Source: a virus
Direction: 5' to 3' (one strand)
Length of the DNA stretch: 37,686 nt
Virus record (IMG/VR): IMGVR_UViG_3300019752_000013
Span: 1 to 37,686 of that record
Shown here: piece after piece, positions 6,596-14,849 of the stretch
How positions within the stretch are numbered: position 1 is the first letter of the stretch
How the letters are laid out: each line of letters opens with the position of its first letter
Translations under genes and position numbers: made by a program
The notes under the pieces: generated by a model
Told to the model about the DNA's origin: nothing
The model's input: the letters and a program-made list of their open reading frames with translations, nothing else
Databases searched by the model: none

Positions 6596-8095
6596 TTATG
6601 CCACAACCGGCTGTGTGCCGAAATAGAACCCAAAGTTCAGGTCAGTACTGATGATGTTTGCATTGCCTGAAATCGGCCCTTGAGCCAGCAAATCCAGGCG
6701 CTTCGGATTACTGCTATTGATACCAGCAACCGTGTTGTTTTTCCAGGCTTCAGGGGCAGCAATGATCGCTTCAAGCCCTAAACTGTCCAGCATGGCATTA
6801 ACTGCTGTAACCGCCGTTTTTGGTTTTTTGGCCGACCGATTGACAGTTGGCTGATCGTCCGGGATCAATGGTGCCCCATCCCATTCTGGTGTTGCAAAAA
6901 TCAGATCCAGATTAAAGATGATCTGCTGCACCTTGACGACATCAACGACATAACGATAAGCGGGGGTCGGGTCGCCGGTCGGGTGGTACATCGTCACGAT
7001 GTCCGACAGATTAACAACGCCGTCCTTTACCTCAATGGTGCTGGAGCCTTTTTTGACTGCACTGTCACGGTCTGCATACGTCCACTGCTGGGCATCAGTG
7101 CCCGGGATCAGGCCATCGGCTGGCTGACTGCCATAATCGACCGGCGGGTTGTTATTGGCCAGCACAGCGATTCGTGCAAGTTGTCGAGCGGCGATAACAC
7201 AAGGCAGGTCGTTGCTGCCTGGTGCAACCAACTGAGAGTTAACCCGGTCGGTTTTTCGAGTGTCAGAAATCGCCGTTGCATTGGTCACCGTGATGTAATT
7301 CACGCCAGTAAACGCAACCAAAGGCTTGCGCACCAACGCACCCCAGCGGCCCTCACCAAACGTCTGGTAACGATCCAGATTCGTGGTGTCGTCAATATCC
7401 AGACAGTTGAGCACCAGAGATTCCCAGACATTCCCGACCTGATCCAGAGCTAGCTGGACACTCGGGTTTACCAGTCCGCCGCTCATTTGAGTGGCCGCCA
7501 GCGTCAGGCCAGCAACAGAGCCTTCAAGCTCAATGTAAATGTCATTCGCGCTTTCGCCCTTCCATTTGCTTGTCAAATCGGACTTGTTGCCAGTGCCATC
7601 AGCCACGGCTGTAACCGGCATTTCAAGCACCGAGTTAATAGCATCAGTTACCGCGTCTTCCAGATCAGTTCCGGCATCCCCTGACGCGACGACAATGGCA
7701 CCAGAACGGATGTTGTTTACCTTGACGTAAAAAACACCGGCTTCGGTGGCTGTACCCGTCACAGTAACGTCACCTGTTGCCGCAACGCCTGAACCGTCGT
7801 CATCGAGCGGGTAGATGGTAACCGGCACAGTGCCAACACCATCACCATTGGACGGCAGGAGCTGCTGAGTTGCCAGATGGATAGGCGAGCCATAGCCATA
7901 AATTCCAGCAGCTTCAGCGGCGGACGTTACCTGACGTTTTGTCGTGTCATAGACCGTTTCCGTATTGCCCTGGCCGACTACTGCGATGCGTTGGGGCAGA
8001 TAGACAATAGATCCCTGACGCAAATTTTTAAATGTGGTTTTGATGCCGACGACGCGAGCAACTGCCGATGCATCAACTGCTGTACTGATAGCCAC
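6596..8095 (-). CDS. Tail sheath protein, Mu gpL-like
   Basis: A 499-aa contractile sheath subunit, the same length class as Mu gpL (495 aa). Family signatures include an N-terminal segment ending LPQRIAVVGQGNTETVYD, the middle CVIAARQLARIAVLANNNPP, and a C-terminal DVVKVQQIIFNLDLIFATPE followed by the conserved PISGNANIISTDLNFGFYFG. It is translated from GTG at 8095 with an AGGGGG site 7 bp upstream. Its presence defines a myovirus-type tail. Confidence 0.95.
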   Translation of the reverse strand: MAISTAVDASAVARVVGIKTTFKNLRQGSIVYLPQRIAVVGQGNTETVYDTTKRQVTSAAEAAGIYGYGSPIHLATQQLLPSNGDGVGTVPVTIYPLDDDGSGVAATGDVTVTGTATEAGVFYVKVNNIRSGAIVVASGDAGTDLEDAVTDAINSVLEMPVTAVADGTGNKSDLTSKWKGESANDIYIELEGSVAGLTLAATQMSGGLVNPSVQLALDQVGNVWESLVLNCLDIDDTTNLDRYQTFGEGRWGALVRKPLVAFTGVNYITVTNATAISDTRKTDRVNSQLVAPGSNDLPCVIAARQLARIAVLANNNPPVDYGSQPADGLIPGTDAQQWTYADRDSAVKKGSSTIEVKDGVVNLSDIVTMYHPTGDPTPAYRYVVDVVKVQQIIFNLDLIFATPEWDGAPLIPDDQPTVNRSAKKPKTAVTAVNAMLDSLGLEAIIAAPEAWKNNTVAGINSSNPKRLDLLAQGPISGNANIISTDLNFGFYFGTQPVVA

Positions 8096-8107
8096 TGGCC
8101 ACCCCCT

Positions 8108-8770
8108 TTATGTGTAATCGTACTCAGCGAGTATAACAATCTCGCCGGAATTGGTCTCTGTCACCTGAGCTGTCAACAGCTCCAGCTCCTGCCCCTGATA
8201 CTGCGGTGAAAACTCATTGTGATCAACACGCAAAGAAATGCGGGCACCGACTGCCCGAACCGTGCTACGTCCGTCCTGTTGCGGCTGAAATGTCGTTATT
8301 GACTGAGGCCATCGCTTCCAGACCAGCCCTCGCAACCCCAGATAGGTGTATTCGGACGCCATCAATATATTGCGCACCAACCGTATCGCACGCTGAACAG
8401 CAAAGGCAGCTTCTCGGTCACCAGGTTGGTGGCCACCCTGCCCGTCTGGCGACGACACGGCAAAACCGACACAATCGATATTGATCACGGTCTCGGATTT
8501 TTGCCGCTCGCTAATGTTGCTACTACCATCGTCAAAGCTGGCGTTATCAAACCATACATTGATGATCGGGCTTAGATCGTCCTGCTGATCCCGTACTGAC
8601 TCCCATGGATTTGCACGCTCACGATATACGCGCAATTTCCACAGTGCCTGATCTTTACCCGCAGCGATTGCCAGTGCCTGCTGACTGGTGGACTCCAACT
8701 TGAGAATGGCCGCGACCTGATCCCGGATAATCTCGAAATTGTCTTGCTTGTCAATCAGACCCTGAATCAC
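8108..8770 (-). CDS. Probable tail terminator / neck protein
   Basis: A 220-aa protein directly upstream of the sheath, in the place where Mu-type phages encode the tail terminator (gp37/gpK region). I start it at GTG 8770, which overlaps the preceding stop (GTGA) and has GGAG 8 bp upstream; a TTG start 7 codons earlier is possible. Visible are an N-terminal helical part (GLIDKQDNFEIIRDQVAAIL), then beta-rich INVWFDNASFDDGS and INIDCVGFAVSS segments as in terminator proteins. The assignment rests on position and fold-like pattern, not on a clear family match. Confidence 0.6.
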   Translation of the reverse strand: MIQGLIDKQDNFEIIRDQVAAILKLESTSQQALAIAAGKDQALWKLRVYRERANPWESVRDQQDDLSPIINVWFDNASFDDGSSNISERQKSETVINIDCVGFAVSSPDGQGGHQPGDREAAFAVQRAIRLVRNILMASEYTYLGLRGLVWKRWPQSITTFQPQQDGRSTVRAVGARISLRVDHNEFSPQYQGQELELLTAQVTETNSGEIVILAEYDYT

Positions 8771-9147
8771 TGGTATAACTCCAACAGGCAATTAACAAAG
8801 CCGAGCGTACGATCTGGATTTGATTCGACAACCTTGAACGTGTACGGCTGACCATTGATGTCATCAAACGCCACCAGCCATGGAGCGAGAGAGGCGTCAG
8901 CAATGCCTGAAGGAACAGACAGGCCAGCAGCGATCAGGGAGGAAATACGGAGAGAAACGTGTGACAGACGGCCCGACACAATCAGTCCAGTGTCAGGATC
9001 AATAACTTGAGAGATATCACCAGACGAACCCACCAAACCGGCAGATACACCGTCTGGGCTTGTAACAGTGATGGGCCAGCCGAACCCGGTGTTGGCATCC
9101 TCAAGGATAACACCAAGATCGGATTCAGCTAGTTGGCGCAGGCCCAT
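8767..9147 (-). CDS. Probable head-tail connector / neck protein
   Basis: A 126-aa beta-rich protein with the pattern of the small connector seen between capsid and tail terminator in many phages: an N-terminal LAESDLGVILEDANTGFGWP, a middle VSGRLSHVSLRIS and a C-terminal LGFVNCLLELYQ. Its start overlaps the previous stop (TGATG). No named family is certain. Position between the capsid block and sheath, plus tight coupling, support a structural role. Confidence 0.55.
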   Translation of the reverse strand: MGLRQLAESDLGVILEDANTGFGWPITVTSPDGVSAGLVGSSGDISQVIDPDTGLIVSGRLSHVSLRISSLIAAGLSVPSGIADASLAPWLVAFDDINGQPYTFKVVESNPDRTLGFVNCLLELYQ

Positions 9148-9377
9148 CAGTCTTTAACCAATAAGCCGCGATTAACCAAAGCGTCAGCCGTAGCCTTTCC
9201 ACCATGCAGCCAGTCAGTTTTCATCTCTTGACCAGGGCCAATCACGCCTTTTTGGCAGACGATGGATTTTCCATCAGCAACGACATATACCGGCGATTCA
9301 TCCGCTTTTTTCGCGGTCGTGGCTTTTTTTTCCAGCTGATCGGATGCATTTTCACCCGCATTTTTTGCTTGAGTCAT
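9147..9377 (-). CDS. Small hypothetical protein of the head-tail region
   Basis: A 76-aa protein. The first third is charged and alanine/lysine-rich and probably disordered; the rest (PVYVVADGKSIVCQKGVIGP, then GGKATADALVNRGLLVKD) looks like a compact beta-helix fold seen in small unnamed proteins next to phage capsid genes. AGGTGA precedes the ATG. It directly follows two tRNA genes on the same strand. No function can be given. Confidence 0.6.
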   Translation of the reverse strand: MTQAKNAGENASDQLEKKATTAKKADESPVYVVADGKSIVCQKGVIGPGQEMKTDWLHGGKATADALVNRGLLVKD

Positions 9378-9396
9378 GTATCACCTATGATAAAAG

Positions 9397-9473
9397 TGGC
9401 ACCCCCAGCAGGACTCGAACCCGCAACAATCGGAATAGAAGTCCGATGCTCTATCCAGTTGAGCTATGGGGGC
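9397..9473 (-). tRNA. tRNA-Arg (anticodon TCT)
   Basis: The minus strand folds into a full cloverleaf: a 7-bp acceptor stem GCCCCCA/TGGGGGT, a D arm, an anticodon stem TCGGA/TCCGA with loop CTTCTAT giving anticodon TCT, and a T arm with GTTCGAGTC. The 3' CCA is encoded (77 nt). It would read AGA codons, which are rare in many gammaproteobacterial hosts. It lies inside the late operon between capsid and neck genes. Confidence 0.95.
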
Positions 9474-9479
9474 ATAAAA

Positions 9480-9554
9480 TGGTGCGCCGAGCAGGATTTG
9501 AACCTACGATCCCCCGATTATGAGTCGGCTGCTTTACCTCTAAGCTACCGGCGC
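9480..9554 (-). tRNA. tRNA with CAT anticodon (elongator Met or Ile2)
   Basis: 75 nt with an encoded CCA. The acceptor stem is GCGCCGG/TCGGCGC (one G-T pair), D stem GCTT/AAGC, anticodon stem CCGA/TCGG with loop CTCATAA (anticodon CAT), and T loop TTCAAAT. The outer anticodon-stem pair (27-43) is a G-G mismatch. The G1-C72 pair excludes an initiator tRNA. Whether C34 is modified to lysidine (Ile) cannot be told from sequence. Only 6 bp separate it from tRNA-Arg. Confidence 0.9.
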
Positions 9555-9581
9555 TATAAGAAGCCATCCTTGGCCATAAAA

Positions 9582-10670
9582 TCAAATGCCGGTATTAAGG
9601 CAGCCGAACGAGTCGATAGCTGTCGGGATCATCAGCGGGCGAGTACCCACTGACCCCATCAACGAGCGACCATCGTTAGTCATCCAGACGTTTGTGCTGA
9701 AATCCATCCCCATAGCCTCAGACGACAGGCGCGGTGCAAGCTCTGGCACCAGCGACTGCATACCCATGGCCTGCCCAATGTTAGGGATAGCACCAAACGT
9801 GCCGTCCAAACGAGCGCCAGAAGACAGCATCATCACGCTGGTTTCGGTCACATACGCAGTAGATACACCGGTTTGAGGGTCTTTATAGCGCGCATTGTAC
9901 GTCCACAGCTCAAAACGGTAAGATCCGATTTTGATAGCGCCTTGGAACGTACCACCGCTGCCGCGCAACTCAGATGCCAGCAAGCTGCCTGGTGTGTAGT
10001 TTACAGTGTCAAAACGCTTTTGAACGTCTTCGTTTTTCAGCAGTAATTCAAAGTTGCTATCTGACATAACCAGAGTATCAGGATTCGTCAGACCGTCAGA
10101 GCGAATGACCTTAGCCAGCGATTCCAGGTCAGCCAGAGGCGTAGCGCCTGCGGCATCCCATGCAACTGCAGAGGTCGGGAAATGCGTTGCTTTGGGCTTG
10201 TAGTCGATGGAATAAACAGCGTTGCCATCAGAATCATTCAGCGTTGCCAGACCGGTCTGCAGCACCTGAGACGCCTGCAGTTCAATGGCGCGGCGGATCT
10301 TGGCTTCCAGCTTCATCATGCGACGCATCACCTTGGTGATCACGTCAGCTCGAAAATCTGGCTGCTGAAACGGATTCTGCCCTGGCATGCGCTTGAGCAG
10401 CTCAAATGAGTCGATCGGGAACGCTTCGTCGTAAACCGGCGGCTTGAATTTCTTGTTCGTGAACTGGTCTTCCTGATTGTAACGATAGCCAGTACCGATG
10501 CTTTGAATGGCAACTGCAACATCTTCATCGCCGCGAACAATGTCAATCTCGACGGATTCAGACGTGTAAAAGTTGTTGGCCGGGGTCTGGAAAAAACCAG
10601 ACAGGAACATAGTTGGCGCGGCAACCTGCTCATACGCGCGCAGCATGTGGGTAGTGCTTTTATCAGACAT
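9582..10670 (-). CDS. Major capsid protein, lambda gpE family
   Basis: A 362-aa shell protein. The start STTHMLRAYEQVAAPTMFLS, the EIDIVRGDEDVAVAI strand, the long helix RRMMKLEAKIRRAIELQASQ and the loop TYNARYKDPQTGVSTAYV are typical of the lambda gpE/phage capsid E family, whose length is about 340 aa. A GGGGGC ribosome site precedes ATG 10670. It follows the decoration protein by 9 bp, the standard lambda order C-D-E. Confidence 0.93.
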   Translation of the reverse strand: MSDKSTTHMLRAYEQVAAPTMFLSGFFQTPANNFYTSESVEIDIVRGDEDVAVAIQSIGTGYRYNQEDQFTNKKFKPPVYDEAFPIDSFELLKRMPGQNPFQQPDFRADVITKVMRRMMKLEAKIRRAIELQASQVLQTGLATLNDSDGNAVYSIDYKPKATHFPTSAVAWDAAGATPLADLESLAKVIRSDGLTNPDTLVMSDSNFELLLKNEDVQKRFDTVNYTPGSLLASELRGSGGTFQGAIKIGSYRFELWTYNARYKDPQTGVSTAYVTETSVMMLSSGARLDGTFGAIPNIGQAMGMQSLVPELAPRLSSEAMGMDFSTNVWMTNDGRSLMGSVGTRPLMIPTAIDSFGCLNTGI

Positions 10671-10679
10671 ATTGCCCCC

Positions 10680-11078
10680 TTATTGGTTGTCCAGGACGCC
10701 CAGCTCTGTCACATCGACAGAAACCAGACCGTAATCACGAAGCTGATCCAGCACCGCACCATCAATATTTGAATCGTCGCCATCAGCGTTGATAATCAGT
10801 TGCTCTTTGCGGAATTTACCCGCAATTGCCGCACGAATAGACACGTCACCGGCACCGGCTGCAGTGACATTGTAAGTCACGATGGCCTTCGGAATGCCGT
10901 TTTCGTTTGTGCTCCCGCCCTTGACAAACGGAATCAGCTTGAGAGACACGGAATCGCGCGCCAAAATAGTACCAGCGGCAACAGTGCCAGCGCCAGCAAA
11001 CGTCAACAGGTTGTCGCGGTACTCCGGGTCGCACAGCTCAACAGAGGCTGTGTTGATGTTGGTAACAGTCATGCTCAT
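10680..11078 (-). CDS. Head decoration protein, lambda gpD-like
   Basis: A 132-aa protein that should bind capsid three-fold axes and stabilise the full head. It contains the family pattern ...LLTFAGAGTVAAGTILARD followed by a beta-rich middle, and the C-terminal VLDQLRDYGLVSVDVTELGV. It starts at ATG 11078 overlapping the protease stop (ATGA) with GGGGGTG as ribosome site. Position between protease/scaffold and capsid fits gpD. Confidence 0.88.
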   Translation of the reverse strand: MSMTVTNINTASVELCDPEYRDNLLTFAGAGTVAAGTILARDSVSLKLIPFVKGGSTNENGIPKAIVTYNVTAAGAGDVSIRAAIAGKFRKEQLIINADGDDSNIDGAVLDQLRDYGLVSVDVTELGVLDNQ

Positions 11079-11437
11079 GAAGCACCCCCAGCTTTTGGTA
11101 CAGTAACACCCATCGCCTTATTGGCAATATCCCAGACAGCAGCAACTGCTTCATCTTCATCTTGATTTTCTGACGCTGACGGAGTGTTGTCATCCGGATT
11201 GTCATCCTGACGACTGGTAATGTCGGCTTTATTCATTCCGGCAGTCATGTACTTAGCCGCCAGAGTCTGGGTCATGCCCTCGCCGTCGGTGATGGCCTTG
11301 ACAGCAACATCCATAGCGCCTGACTGGGTGCCCATTTCGATGTGAGCACCGACACGGTCGCGTTCTTGATCAACGCCGTCTTTCACCGCCGCCGCATAGA
11401 CGCCGGGGTGTTCGGCTTTCAGTGTTTCGAGATCCAT
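11075..11437 (-). CDS. Internal in-frame scaffold protein, Nu3-like (alternative start)
   Basis: Inside the protease gene the ATG at 11437 (MDLETLKAEHPGVYAAAVKD) is preceded by a strong CGGAGAGAG ribosome site, 6 bases away. Translation from it would give a 120-aa protein made only of the scaffold part, just as lambda Nu3 is made inside gene C. The match in position and the ribosome site support it; expression is inferred. Confidence 0.7.
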   Translation of the reverse strand: MDLETLKAEHPGVYAAAVKDGVDQERDRVGAHIEMGTQSGAMDVAVKAITDGEGMTQTLAAKYMTAGMNKADITSRQDDNPDDNTPSASENQDEDEAVAAVWDIANKAMGVTVPKAGGAS

Positions 11438-12247
11438 ATTAGCTCTCTCCGGTTTGCCGCTTGCAGCAACGGCAGCGGTTTGTGATTGTGATTCGTTCAG
11501 GTTGCTTTCAAGCCGGTCGATCATGCCACGGCGTTCAGCTTCTGCTGCCAACAGTATACCGCCGTTGCCGAAATTTTCATTGACTTTTGCAACGGTCGTT
11601 CCGCGCCCAGTGGCGATGGACTCAGCAAACAAGTCGTGCAGCGCGTCAAGCTCATCGCGCACCATTTGCACACCCTCGTCCGTAGTCACGTCAGGCCGCT
11701 TCTTTGGGGCCTCAGAGCTAGTGATGCTGACAACGTGCTCGTCAGTATAGTAATCGACAACAACACCAACAGAGCCAAACTGCGCAGCAGGGCTGGTGGC
11801 AATGATCTCACCAGCCTGACTGGCCAGGCCGTATGCAGCAGACGCTGCCAGATTGCCTACAATTGCCCGAATTGGCTTGCTAGTGGACTGCATGGCGGCG
11901 ATAGCATCAAACAGGCCAGCGGTGTACCCACCCGGACTATCAATGTGCATGTCGATGGTTTTCACCGACCGGTCAGCGTCAGCCATAGACAACGCCTGCT
12001 CAATGTCCGGGTACGTAGTGTTGCTGTAGCCCAACCACCAGGACCAAAAATCAGGTTTTGGAGACAGTAGACCCGCAACATTGATCTGTGCCACATCGCC
12101 CACTACGGTCATGATGCGCGATTCTGTCCCGGTTTCTGTCGAGTAGTAACGAGACTCGTATTCCTGCTGCTGATCCGGCGTTGGGATCTGTCCAGCGGAT
12201 CTCATGCGCTCCATACTGAGGAGCGTTTGATTGTCGATTAGCAGCAT
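11075..12247 (-). CDS. Head maturation protease (S49/ClpP-like) with C-terminal scaffold domain, lambda gpC-like
   Basis: A 390-aa capsid protease. Residues about 45-240 carry the S49 fold: VKTIDMHIDSPGGYTAGLFD, then NLAASAAYGLASQAGEIIA, where the serine of AASAAY is the expected nucleophile. FGSVGVVVDYY and EAPKKRPDVTTDEG follow, with a lysine as probable general base. From about residue 271 the chain becomes a charged, helical scaffold segment ending in an acidic linker (DNPDDNTPSASENQDEDEAV). This protease-scaffold fusion is as in lambda C/Nu3. The start overlaps an upstream coiled-coil gene by 197 bp; family homologues have the same N-terminal extension, which supports this start. Confidence 0.9.
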   Translation of the reverse strand: MLLIDNQTLLSMERMRSAGQIPTPDQQQEYESRYYSTETGTESRIMTVVGDVAQINVAGLLSPKPDFWSWWLGYSNTTYPDIEQALSMADADRSVKTIDMHIDSPGGYTAGLFDAIAAMQSTSKPIRAIVGNLAASAAYGLASQAGEIIATSPAAQFGSVGVVVDYYTDEHVVSITSSEAPKKRPDVTTDEGVQMVRDELDALHDLFAESIATGRGTTVAKVNENFGNGGILLAAEAERRGMIDRLESNLNESQSQTAAVAASGKPERANMDLETLKAEHPGVYAAAVKDGVDQERDRVGAHIEMGTQSGAMDVAVKAITDGEGMTQTLAAKYMTAGMNKADITSRQDDNPDDNTPSASENQDEDEAVAAVWDIANKAMGVTVPKAGGAS

Positions 12248-12602
12248 TTTCAGCGCCCCATTGTTTAACGATTAGTGAGATTATAGCAGCAGCCATGATT
12301 GTTCCAAGTGCGCCAAAAACCTTCCACAGCACCGCCTGACGTATCTCAAGTCGGTCTATGCGGCTGCGCTCATCAGACAAAGAAGCTGACAAATGATCAA
12401 GCGCTGACTGCAGGTGATCAACTTTACTACCAAGATGGGACATTCGATTCTGGTTTTCTGCGACCCGCTCAAGGGAATTGGCAATCCGGGTCAGCGTCTG
12501 ATCCAGATGCCGGTGCCGCTCCTCGTGGCTGGTCTCCAGCGATGCCAGTCTATCCCGGATTTCTTGAGTCATACTTTCGTCACTGCTCATATTTTGAACC
12601 AT
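12051..12602 (-). CDS. Coiled-coil protein with one membrane segment, overlapping the protease gene
   Basis: Predicted 183 aa. Residues about 10-90 are a long charged helix with heptads (IRDRLASLETSHEERHRHLD; LGSKVDHLQSALDHLSASLS). A hydrophobic segment follows at about 90-113 (VLWKVFGALGTIMAAAIISL). The last 65 residues are encoded in the bases that also encode the protease N-terminus in another frame, and they look unstructured. The ribosome site is weak. I do not recognise a family. A membrane protein among head genes could be a moron, for example acting in superinfection exclusion, or an unusual structural protein. The gene is likely real because the coiled coil and membrane segment are coherent. 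Confidence 0.6.
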   Translation of the reverse strand: MVQNMSSDESMTQEIRDRLASLETSHEERHRHLDQTLTRIANSLERVAENQNRMSHLGSKVDHLQSALDHLSASLSDERSRIDRLEIRQAVLWKVFGALGTIMAAAIISLIVKQWGAENAANRQSNAPQYGAHEIRWTDPNAGSAAGIRVSLLLDRNRDRIAHHDRSGRCGTDQCCGSTVSKT

Positions 12603-12649
12603 TGTACAGCGTTAGCGTTATTGCTCTCAATGATTCGACATCAAAACCA

Positions 12650-13207
12650 TCAGACTGATTCGCTGACAGGAATAAATCCCGGCGAAACCTCATACCATTT
12701 CAGGTTTGCATAAAACCGGCAGGGATCGGCAGACAGGTTTTCAAACTCCAGGATAAACGTGGTACCAGGTGGGATGATTCGCGCGGCGTCGTCTGATGCA
12801 ACATCGCCTGACGCTGGGTTGTTGCCCTGACCTGGTGTGCCGAACAACGGGTAGTCAATGGTTTTTGATGTCTGATCGATGGTCGTGGGTGCTGAAAACG
12901 TTTCAATCGTTGCGCCAGACTGGACGCCGGTATCAGCCCGCAGGTTGAATATCGGTATTTCATCAATCGGAGCACCACCAGTAAAGACGGTGAAGCCACG
13001 GTAAAAACCAAGCTCCTGATTCATTTTCAATTCACGAAAGTTCAGGATTGTGTATTTGTCAGCGGAGGTCTGCGCCCGCAGATACGTTTTCGCACCAGCC
13101 GCAACGCTGGCCAACTGCCAGGTAAATTCGTACTCTAACCCCTTCAGGGTCAGATACTGGCCCAATGATGTAGGGACCTGCGCGTGCAGGTTCTGCTTGC
13201 TAATCAT
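12650..13207 (-). CDS. Hypothetical protein between portal and protease
   Basis: A 185-aa protein starting 8 bp inside the portal gene. It is beta-rich with few charges: LTLKGLEYEFTWQLASVAAG, then FRELKMNQELGFYRGFTVFT, and a C-terminal PPGTTFILEFENLSADPCRF. The pattern suggests a jelly-roll or similar virion surface domain. No lambda gene stands at this position. I recognise no family; a decoration or head-fibre protein is one possibility. Confidence 0.65.
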   Translation of the reverse strand: MISKQNLHAQVPTSLGQYLTLKGLEYEFTWQLASVAAGAKTYLRAQTSADKYTILNFRELKMNQELGFYRGFTVFTGGAPIDEIPIFNLRADTGVQSGATIETFSAPTTIDQTSKTIDYPLFGTPGQGNNPASGDVASDDAARIIPPGTTFILEFENLSADPCRFYANLKWYEVSPGFIPVSESV

Positions 13208-14849
13208 CGTTTCTCATCTCCAATTCATCGGCCACTGCAGCAGCCACGTTACCGGCCAGCGCGGCCGGTTGGTTTTCGCCACTCTCCGCCGACCTGACCG
13301 GCTCCTGAGCCTCCATAAGCATCTCGTTTTCACGCTTCAGGCGCTTGATGTTTTGGGTGTATTTGGTGCCAGTCATCATACGGGATTCACGCGCACGATT
13401 GGAAAAACCCTGCTCTACTCTGGCGGTGGCCGCCCTGATTTGCTTCAGTGGGTCTGAGCTTATTTTGACAGTGCCCAACCACTCAGCCGCTACCCACGCG
13501 CCATACGTCAGGTATTTGGACGGGTTTCTCCACGCCTCAAGCAGACCATCAGCCTCTATTTTGCGAGCGAGCGCCGAACTGATCAGCCAGTCGTTGTAAA
13601 TCGGCTGGCAAAAATCAGCGCCGAACTTTGCCCAGACCATACCAAGGTAAATATTGAACTCATTCAGGGCCGCCTGACTTGCGGAGTAGTTGCTGGAAAA
13701 CGCCAATCGCAAAATCTCTGGTGGAATCTGATTGGCCCATGCGACCGCTTGGATGATCGCCTCTTCAAAAGTACCGAACGCTACATCAGTGCCATTGCCT
13801 CCAAGCTGGACGATTTCCTCACCCTCTTGAAGCTCTTCGATGTACATACCCGGGTGGTGGTGGGTGATCCCGAACTCACGCGTTTTATCAGTGCCGCCAT
13901 CAGTCACGGTCTTGGTGTCTTTGCGGACGGCACCCCCGGTGATTGGTAAAGAGCTGGGCTTGTCACTGCCTTTTTTTACAAAGCCGGCGATGATCGAATT
14001 GATAACCGCCTTGCGCTGTGTGCTGTCCCGGTATCGGTCAATTTCTCGGAGCGATTGCAGGACGATTGACAGCAACGGCTTGCCGCGAACCTCATCAAGA
14101 CGCAACTCAGTGCCATACACAAGCCACGAAATACGCCGACCGGTTTTTTCACCGACGGCAGGGATGCGCTTATGTTTGCCACCAGCCTGGGTGACCCAGT
14201 GCGCAACAACGCGACCCATGGTGTCCAGCTCAACGCCGTGCTTGATTGTGTGGCCCTTGCGCAGGCTGGCAGCAGCTGACAGTGCCAGAGGTGTTCGCAC
14301 TCGGTTACCACTGACAAGCTCGACCGTTGGCATGCTGGTCTGTTGACTCTGACGTAACACCACCAGCACATCACCAGAAATCAAGGCCTCCATTCTGGCA
14401 CTGCGCTGAATCTCTGCAAAATTACAGATCTTGAAATGATCACACACCTGCGGATTATCGGCCCAGACCTTCAGTTGGGCCTCTACTGTATCCGTCCAGT
14501 CGTTGAGTGATTCGCTACTGATACCCAGCAAATCGGCAGACGGCATGGCCTCTGGTGTCAGTCCGGTATTGATTTCGTTAGTAATCAGACGGCGAATCAA
14601 GCCAAGGGCATAAAGATTTTCGGAAAACAATTGAGACGAACGCTGGCGCAGCGTCCAGTAATCAGCCGTCAGAAGCTGGGTGACACCAAAGCCGCCGGAA
14701 AATTTGTCACCATCCCAGATGGTCTGCCGGTACGGCGAGCTGGTGGTCTGGCCAGCAGACACCGGGGGGTTATCGGCGTCAATGTAGGTGCCACCCGAAC
14801 GACTGGCATCCCACTCGCGCTGCTTCTGGTCAAGATCAAATGTATTCAC
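13200..14849 (-). CDS. Portal protein, lambda gpB family
   Basis: A 549-aa subunit of the dodecameric DNA gate, close to lambda gpB (533 aa). Family signatures include FGVTQLLTADYWTLRQRSSQ, LYALGLIRRLITNEINTGL, LISGDVLVVLRQSQQTSMPT, the conserved VYGTELRLDEVRGKPLLSIV, and FSSNYSASQAALNEF near the C-terminus. It starts at GTG 14849, overlapping the preceding stop (GTGA), with GGGGAG upstream. The acidic C-terminal tail is outside the family core. Confidence 0.93.
   Translation of the reverse strand: MNTFDLDQKQREWDASRSGGTYIDADNPPVSAGQTTSSPYRQTIWDGDKFSGGFGVTQLLTADYWTLRQRSSQLFSENLYALGLIRRLITNEINTGLTPEAMPSADLLGISSESLNDWTDTVEAQLKVWADNPQVCDHFKICNFAEIQRSARMEALISGDVLVVLRQSQQTSMPTVELVSGNRVRTPLALSAAASLRKGHTIKHGVELDTMGRVVAHWVTQAGGKHKRIPAVGEKTGRRISWLVYGTELRLDEVRGKPLLSIVLQSLREIDRYRDSTQRKAVINSIIAGFVKKGSDKPSSLPITGGAVRKDTKTVTDGGTDKTREFGITHHHPGMYIEELQEGEEIVQLGGNGTDVAFGTFEEAIIQAVAWANQIPPEILRLAFSSNYSASQAALNEFNIYLGMVWAKFGADFCQPIYNDWLISSALARKIEADGLLEAWRNPSKYLTYGAWVAAEWLGTVKISSDPLKQIRAATARVEQGFSNRARESRMMTGTKYTQNIKRLKRENEMLMEAQEPVRSAESGENQPAALAGNVAAAVADELEMRNDD

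Noticed and set aside
9204-9653. Plus-strand 149-aa frame over the tRNAs
   Set aside because: Consists of antisense tRNA sequence and parts of two other genes; typical false call over tRNA genes.
11388-12070. Plus-strand frames of 98-144 aa opposite the protease
   Set aside because: Shadows of a strongly coding minus-strand gene with clear protease motifs.
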